Below are positions 33,872-42,881 of a stretch of DNA of 64,000 nucleotides, in pieces. The stretch spans positions 1-64,000 of the forward strand of contig NZ_RXHU01000065.1 in the NCBI RefSeq assembly GCF_003955665.1, in the 5' to 3' direction. Numbering within the stretch: the stretch's first letter is position 1; every line of letters starts with the position of its first letter. Source of the DNA: Paenibacillus whitsoniae (GTDB taxonomy: Bacteria > Bacillota > Bacilli > Paenibacillales > NBRC-103111). The notes under the pieces are model-generated. The model had not been told where the DNA came from. It saw only the letters and a program-made list of their open reading frames with translations, and did no database searches. The translations under genes were made by a program, and so were the position numbers.

Positions 33872-34296
33872 CCCATCCCGTCCTCTCTGAAAAGTACGAG
33901 GTCAAAGCCCGCTTCAACCCATTGCCGCCAAAGCTGAACCAATTCCTCATGCTCCTTCGGCCAATCGTTCGCAGCCGCCAGCAGTTCCAGCACCTCCGGG
34001 CGCGTCAGCAGACGGTCCAGAAACGCTTCTGCGCAGTGCGATAAATGAAAGGGCTTTCCATCAAACACGATCGCCCCCTCCGCACTTAGAACAAATTCTG
34101 CGTCGTCTAGGCCGCAAAAGTCTTCGTCGTCGCTCAGCAGCAGACTCGCCTTGAACATCGGCAGCAGCCGGGGATGCCGGGCGCCCGCCCATGTACGCAG
34201 CGCAGCCAGTGCATCGTCATCTGCCAACCTAAGGCGCTCTGCGCCCAAAACAAGCGGTTCGTAGTGCGTGATCGGAGTAAACCAGTAAGCGTTCAT
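33868..34296 (-). CDS. Unknown 142-residue protein
   Basis: Soluble protein starting MNAYWFTPITHYEPLVLGAE, with a GAAAGGGG ribosome site. Leu/Ala/Asp-rich, mostly helical, with short strands such as AEFVLSAEGAIVFDGKPFH. Two cysteines are not arranged as a known metal site. It starts 27 bp after the ylaH stop and is coupled to the gene at 33590. Its place in the yla gene order suggests a conserved partner of ylaH, but I recognise no domain. Confidence 0.7.
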   Translation of the reverse strand: MNAYWFTPITHYEPLVLGAERLRLADDDALAALRTWAGARHPRLLPMFKASLLLSDDEDFCGLDDAEFVLSAEGAIVFDGKPFHLSHCAEAFLDRLLTRPEVLELLAAANDWPKEHEELVQLWRQWVEAGFDLVLFREDGMG

Positions 34297-34323
34297 CCCT
34301 GGGCCCCTTTCGAAGCATTCTCG

Positions 34324-34659
34324 TTAAGTTGGTCGATTGCCGCTGCGCTTCTCGATAAAATATCGAACGCGAACCAGGAACATCAACGCAATCGCCACCG
34401 TCAGACAGAGTACAATCGGCAAGCCGACAATTTGGAAAACAAGCAGCATCACGGAGCCGATCGCCATTAGCACGTACACAATGGCCGCTTTCAGCACCGG
34501 CAACTTGCGAGTGCGAAACACTTTATTATAGACATACGACATGAAGACAAAAATAAGCAAATACGTAATCAGCAAGTGATTGGCTAACCATTCATTCAAT
34601 GCACCCAACGCTGGAACACTCCATTTCTCTCTCGTGGTAAAAACAATCCTAGTCCCCAT
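34324..34659 (-). CDS. ylaH: YlaH-like membrane protein
   Basis: A 111-residue protein with three predicted membrane helices (LLITYLLIFVFMSYVYNKVF, VLKAAIVYVLMAIGSVMLLVFQ, VLCLTVAIALMFLVRVRYF) and a basic C terminus. It resembles YlaH of B. subtilis, which also lies next to typA (ylaG). The ribosome site (GAGAGA) is weak, so the start is uncertain. Function unknown. Confidence 0.78.
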   Translation of the reverse strand: MGTRIVFTTREKWSVPALGALNEWLANHLLITYLLIFVFMSYVYNKVFRTRKLPVLKAAIVYVLMAIGSVMLLVFQIVGLPIVLCLTVAIALMFLVRVRYFIEKRSGNRPT

Positions 34660-34680
34660 TATCTCTCAAATGGCGAAATA

Positions 34681-34717
34681 AATAAAGGGAAATGCGGCAC
34701 ACAAGCCGGCATTTCCC
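34681..34717 (-). terminator. Terminator of typA
   Basis: On the minus strand GGGAAATGCCGGC pairs with GCCGCATTTCCC and is followed by TTTATT. Lies 27 bp after the typA stop. Confidence 0.88.
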
Positions 34718-34743
34718 AATTTTTGAACATCATGTGACAGCAA

Positions 34744-36585
34744 TTAAGCATTCGCTTCCGCCATTTTACGGTGCTTCTCCGCACGCTCGCGCTCGCTCTT
34801 GTTCAAGATTTTTTTACGCAGACGAACGGATTTTGGCGTAATTTCGCAATACTCGTCGTCGTTCAAGTACTCCAGCGCCTGCTCCAAAGAGTGGAGACGT
34901 GGCGTCTTCATTTTGACCGTTTCTTCTTTATTCGCGGAACGGATGTTGTTGACCGCTTTTTCCTTACAGATGTTCACGATGATGTCGTTATCGCGCGTGT
35001 GCTCGCCGACGATCATGCCTTCGTATACTTCCGTTTGCGGATGAACGAACAGAATGCCGCGATCTTCAACGGACAAAATGCCGTACAGCGTCGATACGCC
35101 AGTCTCGCTGGAAACGAGTACGCCTTCATGACGTCCGCCTACGTTCGCGCCAAGGTATGGCCCATAGCTGTCAAAGGCATGGTTCATAATACCGTAACCG
35201 CGTGTCAGCGTCAGGAAGTTCGTTCTGTAGCCGATCAGACCGCGCGCCGGGATTAAGAACTCCAGACGGACGTTGCCGCTGCCGTTGTTGATCATGTTGA
35301 CCATTTCCGCTTTGCGGGAACCGAGGCTTTCCATAACGGCGCCCATGCTGTCTTCCGGCACGTCAATGATCAGACGCTCGATTGGCTCCATTTTTTGCCC
35401 GTCGATTTGACGAATGATAACTTCCGGCTTGGAAACTTGCAGCTCGAAGCCTTCACGACGCATGTTCTCGATCAAAATCCCCAAATGCAGCTCGCCGCGG
35501 CCGGAAACAACAAACGCATCCGGGCTGTCCGTTTCTTCCACACGCAGGGAAACGTCGGTTTCCAGCTCTTTGAACAAACGATCACGCAGCTTACGCGATG
35601 TAACCCATTTCCCTTCGCGGCCTGCGAACGGAGAGTTGTTCACAAGGAATGTCATTTGCAGCGTCGGCTCGTCGATTTTCAGGACTGGCAGTGCTTCCGG
35701 ATTCGCTGGATCTGCGACCGTTTCACCGATGTTAATATCTTTGATACCGGCAATGGCGATGATGTCGCCAGCGCCCGCTTCTTCAATTTCTATCCGCTTG
35801 AGACCGTTGAAGCCGAACAGCTTCTCGATCCGCGCTTGCTTCGTGCCGCCTTCGCGCGTCATGACCGCAACGCTTTGACCTTGACGGATTTTCCCACGGT
35901 TAACGCGGCCAACACCGATACGGCCCAAGTATTCATTGTAGTCCATCAGCGTGACAAGGAATTGCAGCGGTTGTTCCGTATCTTCCGTCGGATGTGGAAT
36001 GTGGTTAACGATCGTCTCGTAGATCGCTTCCATGTTGGCATCTTGCTTTTCAGGATCCAAGCTGGACGTTCCTTGCAAAGCAGATGCGTACACGACGTGG
36101 AAATCAAGCTGCTCATCGGAAGCGCCGAGCTCGATGAACAAGTCAAGCACTTCGTCCACAACTTCCGCAGGGCGGGCGTTCGGACGGTCGATTTTGTTCA
36201 CGACAACAACCGGCTTCAAGTTGCTTTCCAGCGCTTTACGCAATACGAATTTCGTTTGCGGCATTGTACCTTCGAATGCGTCAACGACGAGCAATACACC
36301 GTCTACCATTTTCATAATCCGCTCTACTTCACCGCCGAAGTCGGCGTGTCCAGGTGTATCTACGATATTAATCAAGAAATCTTTATAATTAATGGCCGTA
36401 TTTTTGGCTAGAATGGTGATGCCGCGTTCTCTTTCCAGATCGTTGGAGTCCATCGCTCTCTCTTGGACCGCTTCATTGTCGCGGAACGTTCCGGATTGTT
36501 GCAGCAATTTATCGACGAGTGTTGTTTTCCCGTGGTCAACGTGTGCGATAATCGCGATATTGCGAAGCTTTTCTCTTGCGTGCAT
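34744..36585 (-). CDS. typA: Ribosome-associated translational GTPase TypA/BipA
   Basis: A 613-residue translation-factor GTPase that binds the ribosome and helps large-subunit assembly under stress. G1 is AHVDHGKTTLVDKLL near residue 15, with DTPGHADFGGEVERI (G3) and NKIDRPNARP (G4). EF-G-like domains II, III and V follow, then the BipA-specific C-terminal domain. RBS GAGAGGG precedes the ATG. A strong promoter and a leader hairpin lie upstream. Corresponds to B. subtilis ylaG. Confidence 0.95.
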   Translation of the reverse strand: MHAREKLRNIAIIAHVDHGKTTLVDKLLQQSGTFRDNEAVQERAMDSNDLERERGITILAKNTAINYKDFLINIVDTPGHADFGGEVERIMKMVDGVLLVVDAFEGTMPQTKFVLRKALESNLKPVVVVNKIDRPNARPAEVVDEVLDLFIELGASDEQLDFHVVYASALQGTSSLDPEKQDANMEAIYETIVNHIPHPTEDTEQPLQFLVTLMDYNEYLGRIGVGRVNRGKIRQGQSVAVMTREGGTKQARIEKLFGFNGLKRIEIEEAGAGDIIAIAGIKDINIGETVADPANPEALPVLKIDEPTLQMTFLVNNSPFAGREGKWVTSRKLRDRLFKELETDVSLRVEETDSPDAFVVSGRGELHLGILIENMRREGFELQVSKPEVIIRQIDGQKMEPIERLIIDVPEDSMGAVMESLGSRKAEMVNMINNGSGNVRLEFLIPARGLIGYRTNFLTLTRGYGIMNHAFDSYGPYLGANVGGRHEGVLVSSETGVSTLYGILSVEDRGILFVHPQTEVYEGMIVGEHTRDNDIIVNICKEKAVNNIRSANKEETVKMKTPRLHSLEQALEYLNDDEYCEITPKSVRLRKKILNKSERERAEKHRKMAEANA

Positions 36586-36634
36586 GAATTCAAACCCTCT
36601 CTACCCTATAAATTTTCGTCTCTGTCCACAAAAT

Positions 36635-36661
36635 AAGCGTCGGACAAAAGCGCCGACGCTT
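36635..36661 (-). promoter_or_regulatory. Hairpin at the 5' end of the typA leader
   Basis: On the minus strand AAGCGTCGG pairs perfectly with CCGACGCTT around a 9-nt loop, starting about 7 bases after the predicted transcription start. It may protect the message end or act as an attenuator or terminator for readthrough from upstream; the following ATTTTG is a poor U-tract. Confidence 0.65.
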
Positions 36662-36674
36662 GACATTTAAACTT

Positions 36675-36703
36675 ATTATACGCAGAAGTTCGACTTTATG
36701 CAA
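36675..36703 (-). promoter_or_regulatory. Sigma-A promoter of typA
   Basis: Minus-strand TTGCAT (36698-36703) and TATAAT (36675-36680) with 17 bp between them, about 90 bp before the typA ATG. Confidence 0.78.
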
Positions 36704-36749
36704 GGTAAAACCGCATCTCCACAAAAATTTTGCGATCCGATTGGCTGCT

Positions 36750-37232
36750 TTACCAAAGTTTGCGCTTACGGAAAATCATCGCCAACCCGGCAATTACGAG
36801 AATCAGCGCGATAATATAAATCCCGAGTTTGACGAGCAAGGTGATGGTGAAAAATACGGCCGACAGCACACCCAGCACGAGCGCCGCAATCCAAATCGAA
36901 CGGTCGCTGCCTCGGTCATATAAGTACAGTTCATACAGTCCGATCGCGATACCGAGAATGAAGCCCGGCCATAAATAGCTCATTGCTCCCCAACCAAAAA
37001 TGTTGCAATAAAAAAACATCACGCCGTACGTCGTGAGAATGCCTCCCGGGACCAATACCGCTGCGGGCAGCGTGCGATTGAAGTAAAAATAATGAAACAA
37101 CAAGCCCGGCACCAGCACAACCAGCGGCCAAAAGAAGGAAAACAGCAGATGGAACACGCCCAGCTTGCCCAGAAGCAGCAGGACAGCCACCGCGATAAAT
37201 AAAATGCCGATCGTATACCGATTTCTTGCCAT
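36750..37232 (-). CDS. LiaI/LiaF-like multi-pass membrane protein
   Basis: A 160-residue protein with about six hydrophobic segments, beginning MARNRYTIGILFIAVAVLLL and ending with basic FRKRKLW. The repeated pattern of a short amphipathic start, paired helices and a Pro/Gly-rich FWPLVVLVPGLL segment is like the LiaI/LiaF transmembrane region (DUF5668). GGGAGGAG precedes the ATG. It stands alone, in front of typA. No function can be assigned. Confidence 0.72.
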   Translation of the reverse strand: MARNRYTIGILFIAVAVLLLLGKLGVFHLLFSFFWPLVVLVPGLLFHYFYFNRTLPAAVLVPGGILTTYGVMFFYCNIFGWGAMSYLWPGFILGIAIGLYELYLYDRGSDRSIWIAALVLGVLSAVFFTITLLVKLGIYIIALILVIAGLAMIFRKRKLW

Positions 37233-37483
37233 GAATTATCTCCTCCCGCATGACAGATCAGAAAAGAGCGCAAATCGACACTCTTTTACAAACAGTGTAG
37301 CTTACTTCTTGAGAAATTGCTAGGGCGAGTCTGCTGCCCTCGGAACGGGTTTTCAGACACGCCCTAGGTGATATCGCTGCCAACTGTGCGTTCATTCCCT
37401 TCCCCTTGGACATACTAAAAGCGGTTCCCGCTACATTTCCTAGCGCGCGCAGATTCTGCCATTCGCAGCACCTGGGAGGATGC

Positions 37484-38710
37484 ATGAAACAAACCGCTAA
37501 TACGGCTTCAGCACAGCGCAAGCCGCTTTGGACCAAAGCTTTTGTCACCACGTCACTAGCTAACCTGCTGCTTTTTTTCAGCTTTCAGATGCTGATTCCG
37601 ACCATTCCCGCTTATTTATCCCAGCTTGGCGGCGATGAAGTTCAGATCGGCTTGGTGATCGGGATCTTCACCATCTCCTCCTTACTGACCCGACCTTTTG
37701 CTGGCCGGGCGCTTGACTCGCTAGGCCGCAAGCATGTGCTGTTGGTCGGATTGACCATCTGCACATTGACCATCGCCGGTTACTCGTTCCTGGCCGCAGC
37801 CGCCCTTATTCTCGCCGCCCGCTTCGTTCACGGCATCGGCTGGGGGCTGTCGACGACCTCACTCGGCACGGTCATCGCCGACATTATCCCGCCGGAGCGC
37901 CGCGGCGAAGGCATGGGCTATTACGGCTTATCGAACACACTCGCCATGGCGAGCGGTCCGCTTACCGGCTTATGGGTGATGCAAACCTACAGCTTTCACA
38001 CCGTGCTGATCGTCTCCACCGGACTGGCCCTGCTCTCCGTGCTCTGCTCACTCTTCATCCGCTATGAGCGGCCGCAGTTCCGCGCAGCCGAACAAGCCGT
38101 TCAGCGCTTCACCGACCGACTGTGGGAGCGAACCGCACTGCTGCCTTCGGCGCTGCTGCTGCTGACCGCGATCTGTTACGGCGGCATCGTGACCTTCATT
38201 ACCTTGTATGGGCAAGAAGCCGGTATTCCAAACGTTGGGCTGTTTTTCCTTTGCAACGCCTCCATGGTACTGATCGTCCGTCCCCTCACTGGAGTCCTGT
38301 TCGATCGCAAAGGCCCCGCGTGGGTGCTCGTCCCCGGCGCAATCTTCACCTGCACGGGGCTGTGGTTGCTCTCCTACGCCCATTCGAACGCCTCTCTCGC
38401 CGGGGCCGCGCTCTGTTATGGCATCGGCTTCGGCTCGCTGCAGCCGGCGCTGCAGGCATGGACGATCGCGCGAGCGGCACCTTACCGACGCGGCGCAGCG
38501 AACGGCACGTTCTTCTCCGCGAACGATCTCGGCATCGGCCTTGGCGCCATGCTCCTCGGCGGCATCGCGCACGCCATCGGCAGCTACGCCGTGATGTACC
38601 GTCTGTCAACAGGACTGATCGTCCTGTTCCTGGTCGTCTATGGTTGCTCGTTTTGGCTGCACGCGCAGAAGCTGTCGAGGGCCAGGGCGTCCGGTCAGAA
38701 GCCGCGGTAG
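37484..38710 (+). CDS. Major facilitator superfamily transporter
   Basis: Twelve-helix drug/metabolite exporter-type MFS protein of 408 residues. Start at the ATG at 37484 (MKQTANTASAQ) after GGGAGG; a TTG frame extension to 37406 is soluble and improbable. The helix 2-3 loop motif A appears as RPFAGRALDSLGRKHVLLVG, and helix 4-5 as GIGWGLSTTSLGTVIADIIP. The family pumps out small molecules by proton antiport; the substrate is not predictable. Codon use is more GC-rich than in its neighbours. Confidence 0.82.
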   Translation: MKQTANTASAQRKPLWTKAFVTTSLANLLLFFSFQMLIPTIPAYLSQLGGDEVQIGLVIGIFTISSLLTRPFAGRALDSLGRKHVLLVGLTICTLTIAGYSFLAAAALILAARFVHGIGWGLSTTSLGTVIADIIPPERRGEGMGYYGLSNTLAMASGPLTGLWVMQTYSFHTVLIVSTGLALLSVLCSLFIRYERPQFRAAEQAVQRFTDRLWERTALLPSALLLLTAICYGGIVTFITLYGQEAGIPNVGLFFLCNASMVLIVRPLTGVLFDRKGPAWVLVPGAIFTCTGLWLLSYAHSNASLAGAALCYGIGFGSLQPALQAWTIARAAPYRRGAANGTFFSANDLGIGLGAMLLGGIAHAIGSYAVMYRLSTGLIVLFLVVYGCSFWLHAQKLSRARASGQKPR

Positions 38711-38724
38711 CCGGCGAGACACGC

Positions 38725-38766
38725 AAAAAAAGAGAGACAAGATTTGGACATCTCGTCTCTCTTTTT
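38725..38766. terminator. Bidirectional terminator between MFS and terC genes
   Basis: AAAAAGAGAGACAAGAT pairs with ATCTCGTCTCTCTTTTT around a short loop, with A and T runs on the two sides. Both genes converge on it. Confidence 0.9.
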
Positions 38767-38767
38767 A

Positions 38768-39433
38768 CTACGCTTTTTTCCTTTTGCTCAGTTTCGTCAG
38801 CACCCCGGCCAAAATAACGACCGCTGCCGCGAGAATCGGAATCCACGTATGCAGGAATTCGTAATCGTGTAAAAACCAATCGATCATCTTCTCGTCCTTC
38901 ACAAACATTTCCCCGGCCGTATATCCGAGAATGCCTGCGCCAATATAGATGAGAATCGGAAATTTGTGCAGGAGGTTCATCACCATCGTGCTTCCCCAAA
39001 TAATAATCGGAATACTGAGTCCAATCCCCAGAATGATGACCGTCGTATTGCCGTTCCCTTTGGCCGCGATCGCAAGCACGTTGTCCAGACTCATAACAAA
39101 GTCAGCCACAATAATCGTCCAGACCGCTTTGCCGAGCGAGCTCGCCTGCTTGACATCGGAATGGTCCTCATCATCGGTAAGCAGCTTAATCGCAATATAC
39201 ATCAGCAGAATCGATCCGCCGGCCTGAATGAACGGGATGTCCAACAGCGCGACCGCCACCAACGTTAAGACGAGACGCAGCGCGATCGCTCCGAAGGCTC
39301 CCCACCAAATGGCTTTCTTTCGGTCCTCGAGCGGCAAATTTTTGCTGGCAAGCGCAATGACGACCGCATTATCCCCGCTAAGCACAATATTAATCAACAT
39401 AATTTGCAAAAAAAGCAGCAATGCATCAAGCAT
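38768..39433 (-). CDS. TerC-family membrane protein (YjbE type)
   Basis: Polytopic protein of 221 residues. Start at the ATG at 39433 with AGGGGG upstream; the TTG at 39442 is too near that site. Conserved acidic metal-binding motifs are NIVLSGDNAVVIALA in helix 1-2 and DFVMSLDNVLAIAA in the centre, typical of TerC proteins that export manganese or help load metals onto secreted proteins. It is the last gene of a nifS-thiI-terC unit. No manganese riboswitch is found between thiI and it, unlike yybP-ykoY-controlled relatives. Confidence 0.88.
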   Translation of the reverse strand: MLDALLLFLQIMLINIVLSGDNAVVIALASKNLPLEDRKKAIWWGAFGAIALRLVLTLVAVALLDIPFIQAGGSILLMYIAIKLLTDDEDHSDVKQASSLGKAVWTIIVADFVMSLDNVLAIAAKGNGNTTVIILGIGLSIPIIIWGSTMVMNLLHKFPILIYIGAGILGYTAGEMFVKDEKMIDWFLHDYEFLHTWIPILAAAVVILAGVLTKLSKRKKA

Positions 39434-39463
39434 ACCAGTCAAAGCCCCCTAAAGCGCATTGGT

Positions 39464-40681
39464 TTAAAATAAATGAGCGTGCGATTCCTCGTTCGGTTTC
39501 CATTTGCCATGAACAATCGTAATTGTCTCGGTCTCCTGCACTGCCTTGTCCAGCAGCTCCGGCAGGAACGTCATCGCATCCTCAATCCTCTCGACAACCC
39601 TGAGATTCGGATTCGTGCTCGGCGACGGCGGCAAGAACAAGGAACAGCAATCCTCATAGGGCAAAATCGAAATCGGAAACGTGCCGATCGCTTCGGCGTG
39701 CTCGATAATGCTTTGCTTGTCCATCATGATGAGCGGCTGCAGCAGCGGCAGCGTAACCGCCCGGCCGATGGCCTGCAGACTCGGCAGCGTCTGGCTCGCA
39801 ACTTGTCCGAGGCTTTCGCCGGTGACCAAAGCGCCCAGTCCCTCGCGCTCGGCGATCTTTTCCGCGATCCGGTACATCGCTCTGCGAATCAGCGTCACCA
39901 ATAGATTGTCCTTATACGCCCCGTGAATGGACGTCTGCACTTCTGTGAACGGCACCAGGTGAAGCTTGATCTGGTTCGTGTACCCGGCAAGCTGATGCGC
40001 CAGCTCCATTACTTTCTCCTTGGCGCGCTCGCTCGTGTACGGATAGCTGTGAAAATGAATCGCTTCGATCGCTAGTCCTTTGCGCAGCGCCATCCAACCG
40101 GCGACAGGACTGTCGATACCGCCGGAAAGCATGAGCAGCGCTCGTCCGTTCGTACCGGCCGGAAAGCCGCCAGCGCCGGGAATCACTTCCGCATACAGCA
40201 GGACGCGGTCTTCCCGAATCTCGACTCGCAATTCAACCTCCGGATTGCGGACATCCACGTTCAGACCCGGCATCCCCTCAAGCACATAGCCCCCAACATG
40301 ATAATTCATCTGCTGTGAATCCAATGGAAAAGCCTTATTCACTCTACGAACCGTCACTTTAAATGTTGCAGGCTTTGTGGGCAAAGCCTGCATAATTTGC
40401 AGCGCTTTCGCCTGAATCGCTTCCACATCCATCGACGCGTGATAAGCAGGACTGTACGAAGCCAGTCCAAAAACACGCTGAAGATGCGCAGGCGCTCCTT
40501 CATACGCCGTCTGATCCCCTAGCTCCACATATACGCGTCCAAACTCAAGAATATACCTCGCATCCGGCCACCCGCTCAATACTTTGCGAATTTGCTTCAT
40601 GACACTGTCTTCAAACCGTTTGCGGTTCTTCCCTTTCAGCATCATTTCGCCAAATCGCAAGATGTAACAATCCGGTCTCAT
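39464..40681 (-). CDS. thiI: tRNA 4-thiouridine synthase / thiamine sulfurtransferase ThiI
   Basis: Makes 4-thiouridine at tRNA position 8 and may feed sulfur to the thiamine thiazole. The 405 residues contain an N-terminal ferredoxin-like plus THUMP domain and a PP-loop pyrophosphatase domain with the ATP motif SGGIDSPVAGWMAL near residue 185. The protein stops soon after YEDCCSLFLPPSPSTNP, so it lacks the rhodanese domain of E. coli ThiI, as in other Bacillales. Its ATG overlaps the desulfurase stop by four bases. Confidence 0.95.
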   Translation of the reverse strand: MRPDCYILRFGEMMLKGKNRKRFEDSVMKQIRKVLSGWPDARYILEFGRVYVELGDQTAYEGAPAHLQRVFGLASYSPAYHASMDVEAIQAKALQIMQALPTKPATFKVTVRRVNKAFPLDSQQMNYHVGGYVLEGMPGLNVDVRNPEVELRVEIREDRVLLYAEVIPGAGGFPAGTNGRALLMLSGGIDSPVAGWMALRKGLAIEAIHFHSYPYTSERAKEKVMELAHQLAGYTNQIKLHLVPFTEVQTSIHGAYKDNLLVTLIRRAMYRIAEKIAEREGLGALVTGESLGQVASQTLPSLQAIGRAVTLPLLQPLIMMDKQSIIEHAEAIGTFPISILPYEDCCSLFLPPSPSTNPNLRVVERIEDAMTFLPELLDKAVQETETITIVHGKWKPNEESHAHLF

Positions 40682-41862
40682 TGCTGCCCTCTCCCCCTTC
40701 TGCTTGACCCGCCGCTTCTCATTGGAGAAAGCTCCTTCACAATGCTTCGCAGTTCCTTCAGGAACAGCGCAACATCCGCTTCCTGATGCGTCTCCGACAA
40801 GCTCACGCGCACTCCGCTAATGGCCTGCTCACGCGGTCGTCCCATCGCAAGCAGCACCCCGCTCGGCTCGGACTCCCCCGAAGCGCAGGCCGATTTGGTC
40901 GAGACGAAAATATGTCGCTGCTCGAACGCATGTACCACCACTTCCGCCTTCATCCCCGGAAACGTAAAATGCACAATATGCGCAGCCATTCGCTCCGGAT
41001 CGTCCTGCGGACAAGTGACGACCAGCTCGGGGATCTCCGCGATCCCTGCAGTGAGCTGGCGGCTGAGCCGCCTTACATGCGCTAGCTTGTCCGCCTGCCC
41101 CTCCAGCGTCAGCCGCAGCGCCTTGGCCATGCCGACGATGAGCGGCACGTTCTCCGTGCCGGAGCGTACGCCGCGCTCCTGACCGCCGCCTGCGAGCAAA
41201 GGCCGCAGCCCCAGCCCCTCGCGGCAGTACAAGAAGCCGACGCCCTTCGGGCCGCGAAACTTGTGCGCAGAAGCGCTCATCAGATCGATGCCCCACGCCT
41301 TCGGATTCAGCGGCAGCTTGCCGAAGCCTTGAACGGCGTCGACGTGGAAAGCGATTTTGGGATACGCCGCAAGCAGCCGGCCGATCGCCTGGATGGGCTG
41401 TATCGTGCCCACTTCATTATTCACATACATCACGCTGACGAGAATCGTATCCTCGCAGATCGCGGCTTGCACATCTTCCGGTCTCACATAGCCATCCGCC
41501 GTAACCGGCAGCACCGTTACGCGGAAGCCTTCCTCCGCCAACTGTGCAAACACTTCTTGAACCGACGGATGTTCAATCGCGGTGGTAATGAGATGCATTC
41601 CCCGATGCCGATAGGCATAGGCTATGCCTTTGATCGCCAAATTATTGCTCTCGGTCCCGCCGGAGGTGCAAATGATCTCCGAAGGTTCCGCGCCAAGCGA
41701 AGACGCAAGAAGCGATCTTGCGCTTTTCAGCACATTTTCCGCTTCCACGCCTAGCCGGTGAATCGAAGACGGGTTGCCGTAATAACGCTTCATCACTTCG
41801 GCAATCGTATCTACGACTTCATTATATAGCGGCGAAGTCGCCGCATAATCCATATAAAGCAT
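40678..41862 (-). CDS. Cysteine desulfurase (NifS/IscS type, partner of ThiI)
   Basis: PLP enzyme that takes sulfur from cysteine as a persulfide. Start at the ATG at 41862 (MLYMDYAATSP), eleven bases after AAGGGG. Motifs: CTSGGTESNNLAIKG, the PLP lysine in SASAHKFRGPKGVGFLY, and the active cysteine in STKSACASGESEPS. Coupling to thiI matches B. subtilis nifZ-thiI, where this desulfurase specifically serves 4-thiouridine synthesis. It ends with an unusual Arg/Gly/Ser-rich tail. A sigma-A promoter lies about 70 bp upstream. Confidence 0.93.
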   Translation of the reverse strand: MLYMDYAATSPLYNEVVDTIAEVMKRYYGNPSSIHRLGVEAENVLKSARSLLASSLGAEPSEIICTSGGTESNNLAIKGIAYAYRHRGMHLITTAIEHPSVQEVFAQLAEEGFRVTVLPVTADGYVRPEDVQAAICEDTILVSVMYVNNEVGTIQPIQAIGRLLAAYPKIAFHVDAVQGFGKLPLNPKAWGIDLMSASAHKFRGPKGVGFLYCREGLGLRPLLAGGGQERGVRSGTENVPLIVGMAKALRLTLEGQADKLAHVRRLSRQLTAGIAEIPELVVTCPQDDPERMAAHIVHFTFPGMKAEVVVHAFEQRHIFVSTKSACASGESEPSGVLLAMGRPREQAISGVRVSLSETHQEADVALFLKELRSIVKELSPMRSGGSSRRGRGQQ

Positions 41863-41930
41863 CGCTGCCAAATCCCCTTCTAGCTGCTAACCGACCTTAA
41901 GCGCCGGGCTATGTATACACGTCTTACAAC

Positions 41931-41959
41931 ATTAAAGCTTAAATCACGCGATAACTCAA
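41931..41959 (-). promoter_or_regulatory. Sigma-A promoter of the desulfurase-thiI-terC operon
   Basis: On the minus strand TTGAGT (41954-41959) and TTTAAT (41931-41936) with 17 bp between them. Confidence 0.65.
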
Positions 41960-41972
41960 GTGCTTTTCCAAC

Positions 41973-42012
41973 AAAAAAGCTGACCCCCGCCCCCATCTCG
42001 CGGAAATCAGCC
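41973..42012 (-). terminator. Terminator of the transglycosylase gene
   Basis: On the minus strand GGCTGA pairs with TCAGCT, with an inner CCGC/GCGG stem, followed by TTTTTTGTTGG. Just after the transglycosylase stop. Confidence 0.72.
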
Positions 42013-42018
42013 TTCTTT

Positions 42019-42747
42019 TTAAGAGGAATAACGTTGCCGGTAGCCTAGCACTTTCGATACATAAGCCTGCGTTTCAGCAGGAAGCAGATGCAGCTTGTCA
42101 CGTAAATCCTGGTCGGTCCGGATACCGAGTCGATCGATGCGGCCGGGCCCTGCATTGTAAGCTGCAAGGGCTACACTTTCGTTGCCGTTATACTTTTTGA
42201 GCAGACCGCTCAGGAATCGCGTGCCGGCCTCTACATTTTGCGTGGGATCAAAAGGATTCGTTACGCCAAGCCCGAGACCCGTGGCATCCATCAACTGCAT
42301 TAACCCCTTCGCCCCTGCGGAAGATACCGCTTGATGGTTGAAGGAGGATTCTTGCTGAATCAGGGCCTTCACCAGAGAAGCATCCACACCGTATTTCCGG
42401 CTGGCGGATTGAATCAGCCCGTCAAAGGCAGTTGTCGAAGCAGCCGACGCGGCAGGCAGTGCACTCGTCAACCCTTGCTGAGCGAGCGGGTTATAAGAAC
42501 GGCCCAGTAGACTTAGCGGATCGGGCAGAGTCCCGTCTTCAACCTCGCCAAGCGCAGCCATGGTCGGATCGGTGTCGCCGCCTTGTCCCATCAGCGATTG
42601 AAGCAAAGCACCGAAATCGCTGTCATCGTTCGTTACGGAAGACGAAGTGTCGTCGGAAAATAAGCTTAATTTGCTTAGTATTTGCAGCTGGAGCAGCTCT
42701 TTCATGACTCTAGGATCCACACTGTTCGTCCCATTCACGCCGTTCAT
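42019..42747 (-). CDS. Lytic transglycosylase, SLT-domain (CwlQ/YjbJ-like)
   Basis: Glycan-strand cutting enzyme of 242 residues. A polar N terminus rich in Ser, Asp and Leu (1-105) is followed by an SLT lysozyme-like domain: catalytic glutamate in ALIQQESSFNHQAVSSAGAK, GLMQLMDATG, and AAYNAGPGRIDRLG. It has no signal peptide or membrane anchor, as in B. subtilis CwlQ (YjbJ). A non-classical export route or flagellar/sporulation role is possible but not shown. Monocistronic. Confidence 0.88.
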   Translation of the reverse strand: MNGVNGTNSVDPRVMKELLQLQILSKLSLFSDDTSSSVTNDDSDFGALLQSLMGQGGDTDPTMAALGEVEDGTLPDPLSLLGRSYNPLAQQGLTSALPAASAASTTAFDGLIQSASRKYGVDASLVKALIQQESSFNHQAVSSAGAKGLMQLMDATGLGLGVTNPFDPTQNVEAGTRFLSGLLKKYNGNESVALAAYNAGPGRIDRLGIRTDQDLRDKLHLLPAETQAYVSKVLGYRQRYSS

Positions 42748-42842
42748 TTCGCCATCCTCGTTTCATCCAGTCTCATACCCTCCATTGTACACATTTTGTG
42801 CCCTCAAGACAACGAAAACCGATAGCCGGACGCATTAATTCA

Positions 42843-42877
42843 TGAAAAAAGAGACAGCCATCAGCTGTCCCTCTTAC
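42843..42877 (-). terminator. Terminator of the CNNM/CBS gene
   Basis: On the minus strand AGAGGGACAGCTGATGGCTGTCTCTTTTTT forms a stem of about 10 bp with a short loop, a few bases after the stop. Confidence 0.87.
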
Positions 42878-42881
42878 GCTT

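Noticed and set aside
35395..36411. 338-codon plus-strand frame opposite typA
   Set aside because: Complement of an evident GTPase gene; composition typical of an antisense shadow.
38122..38817. 231-codon plus-strand frame inside the MFS gene and across the terminator
   Set aside because: It overlaps the MFS coding region in another frame, is very Arg-rich, runs through a strong terminator and has no ribosome site.
38768..39463. yybP-ykoY manganese riboswitch before terC
   Set aside because: Only about 30 bp separate thiI and terC, with no space for the aptamer.
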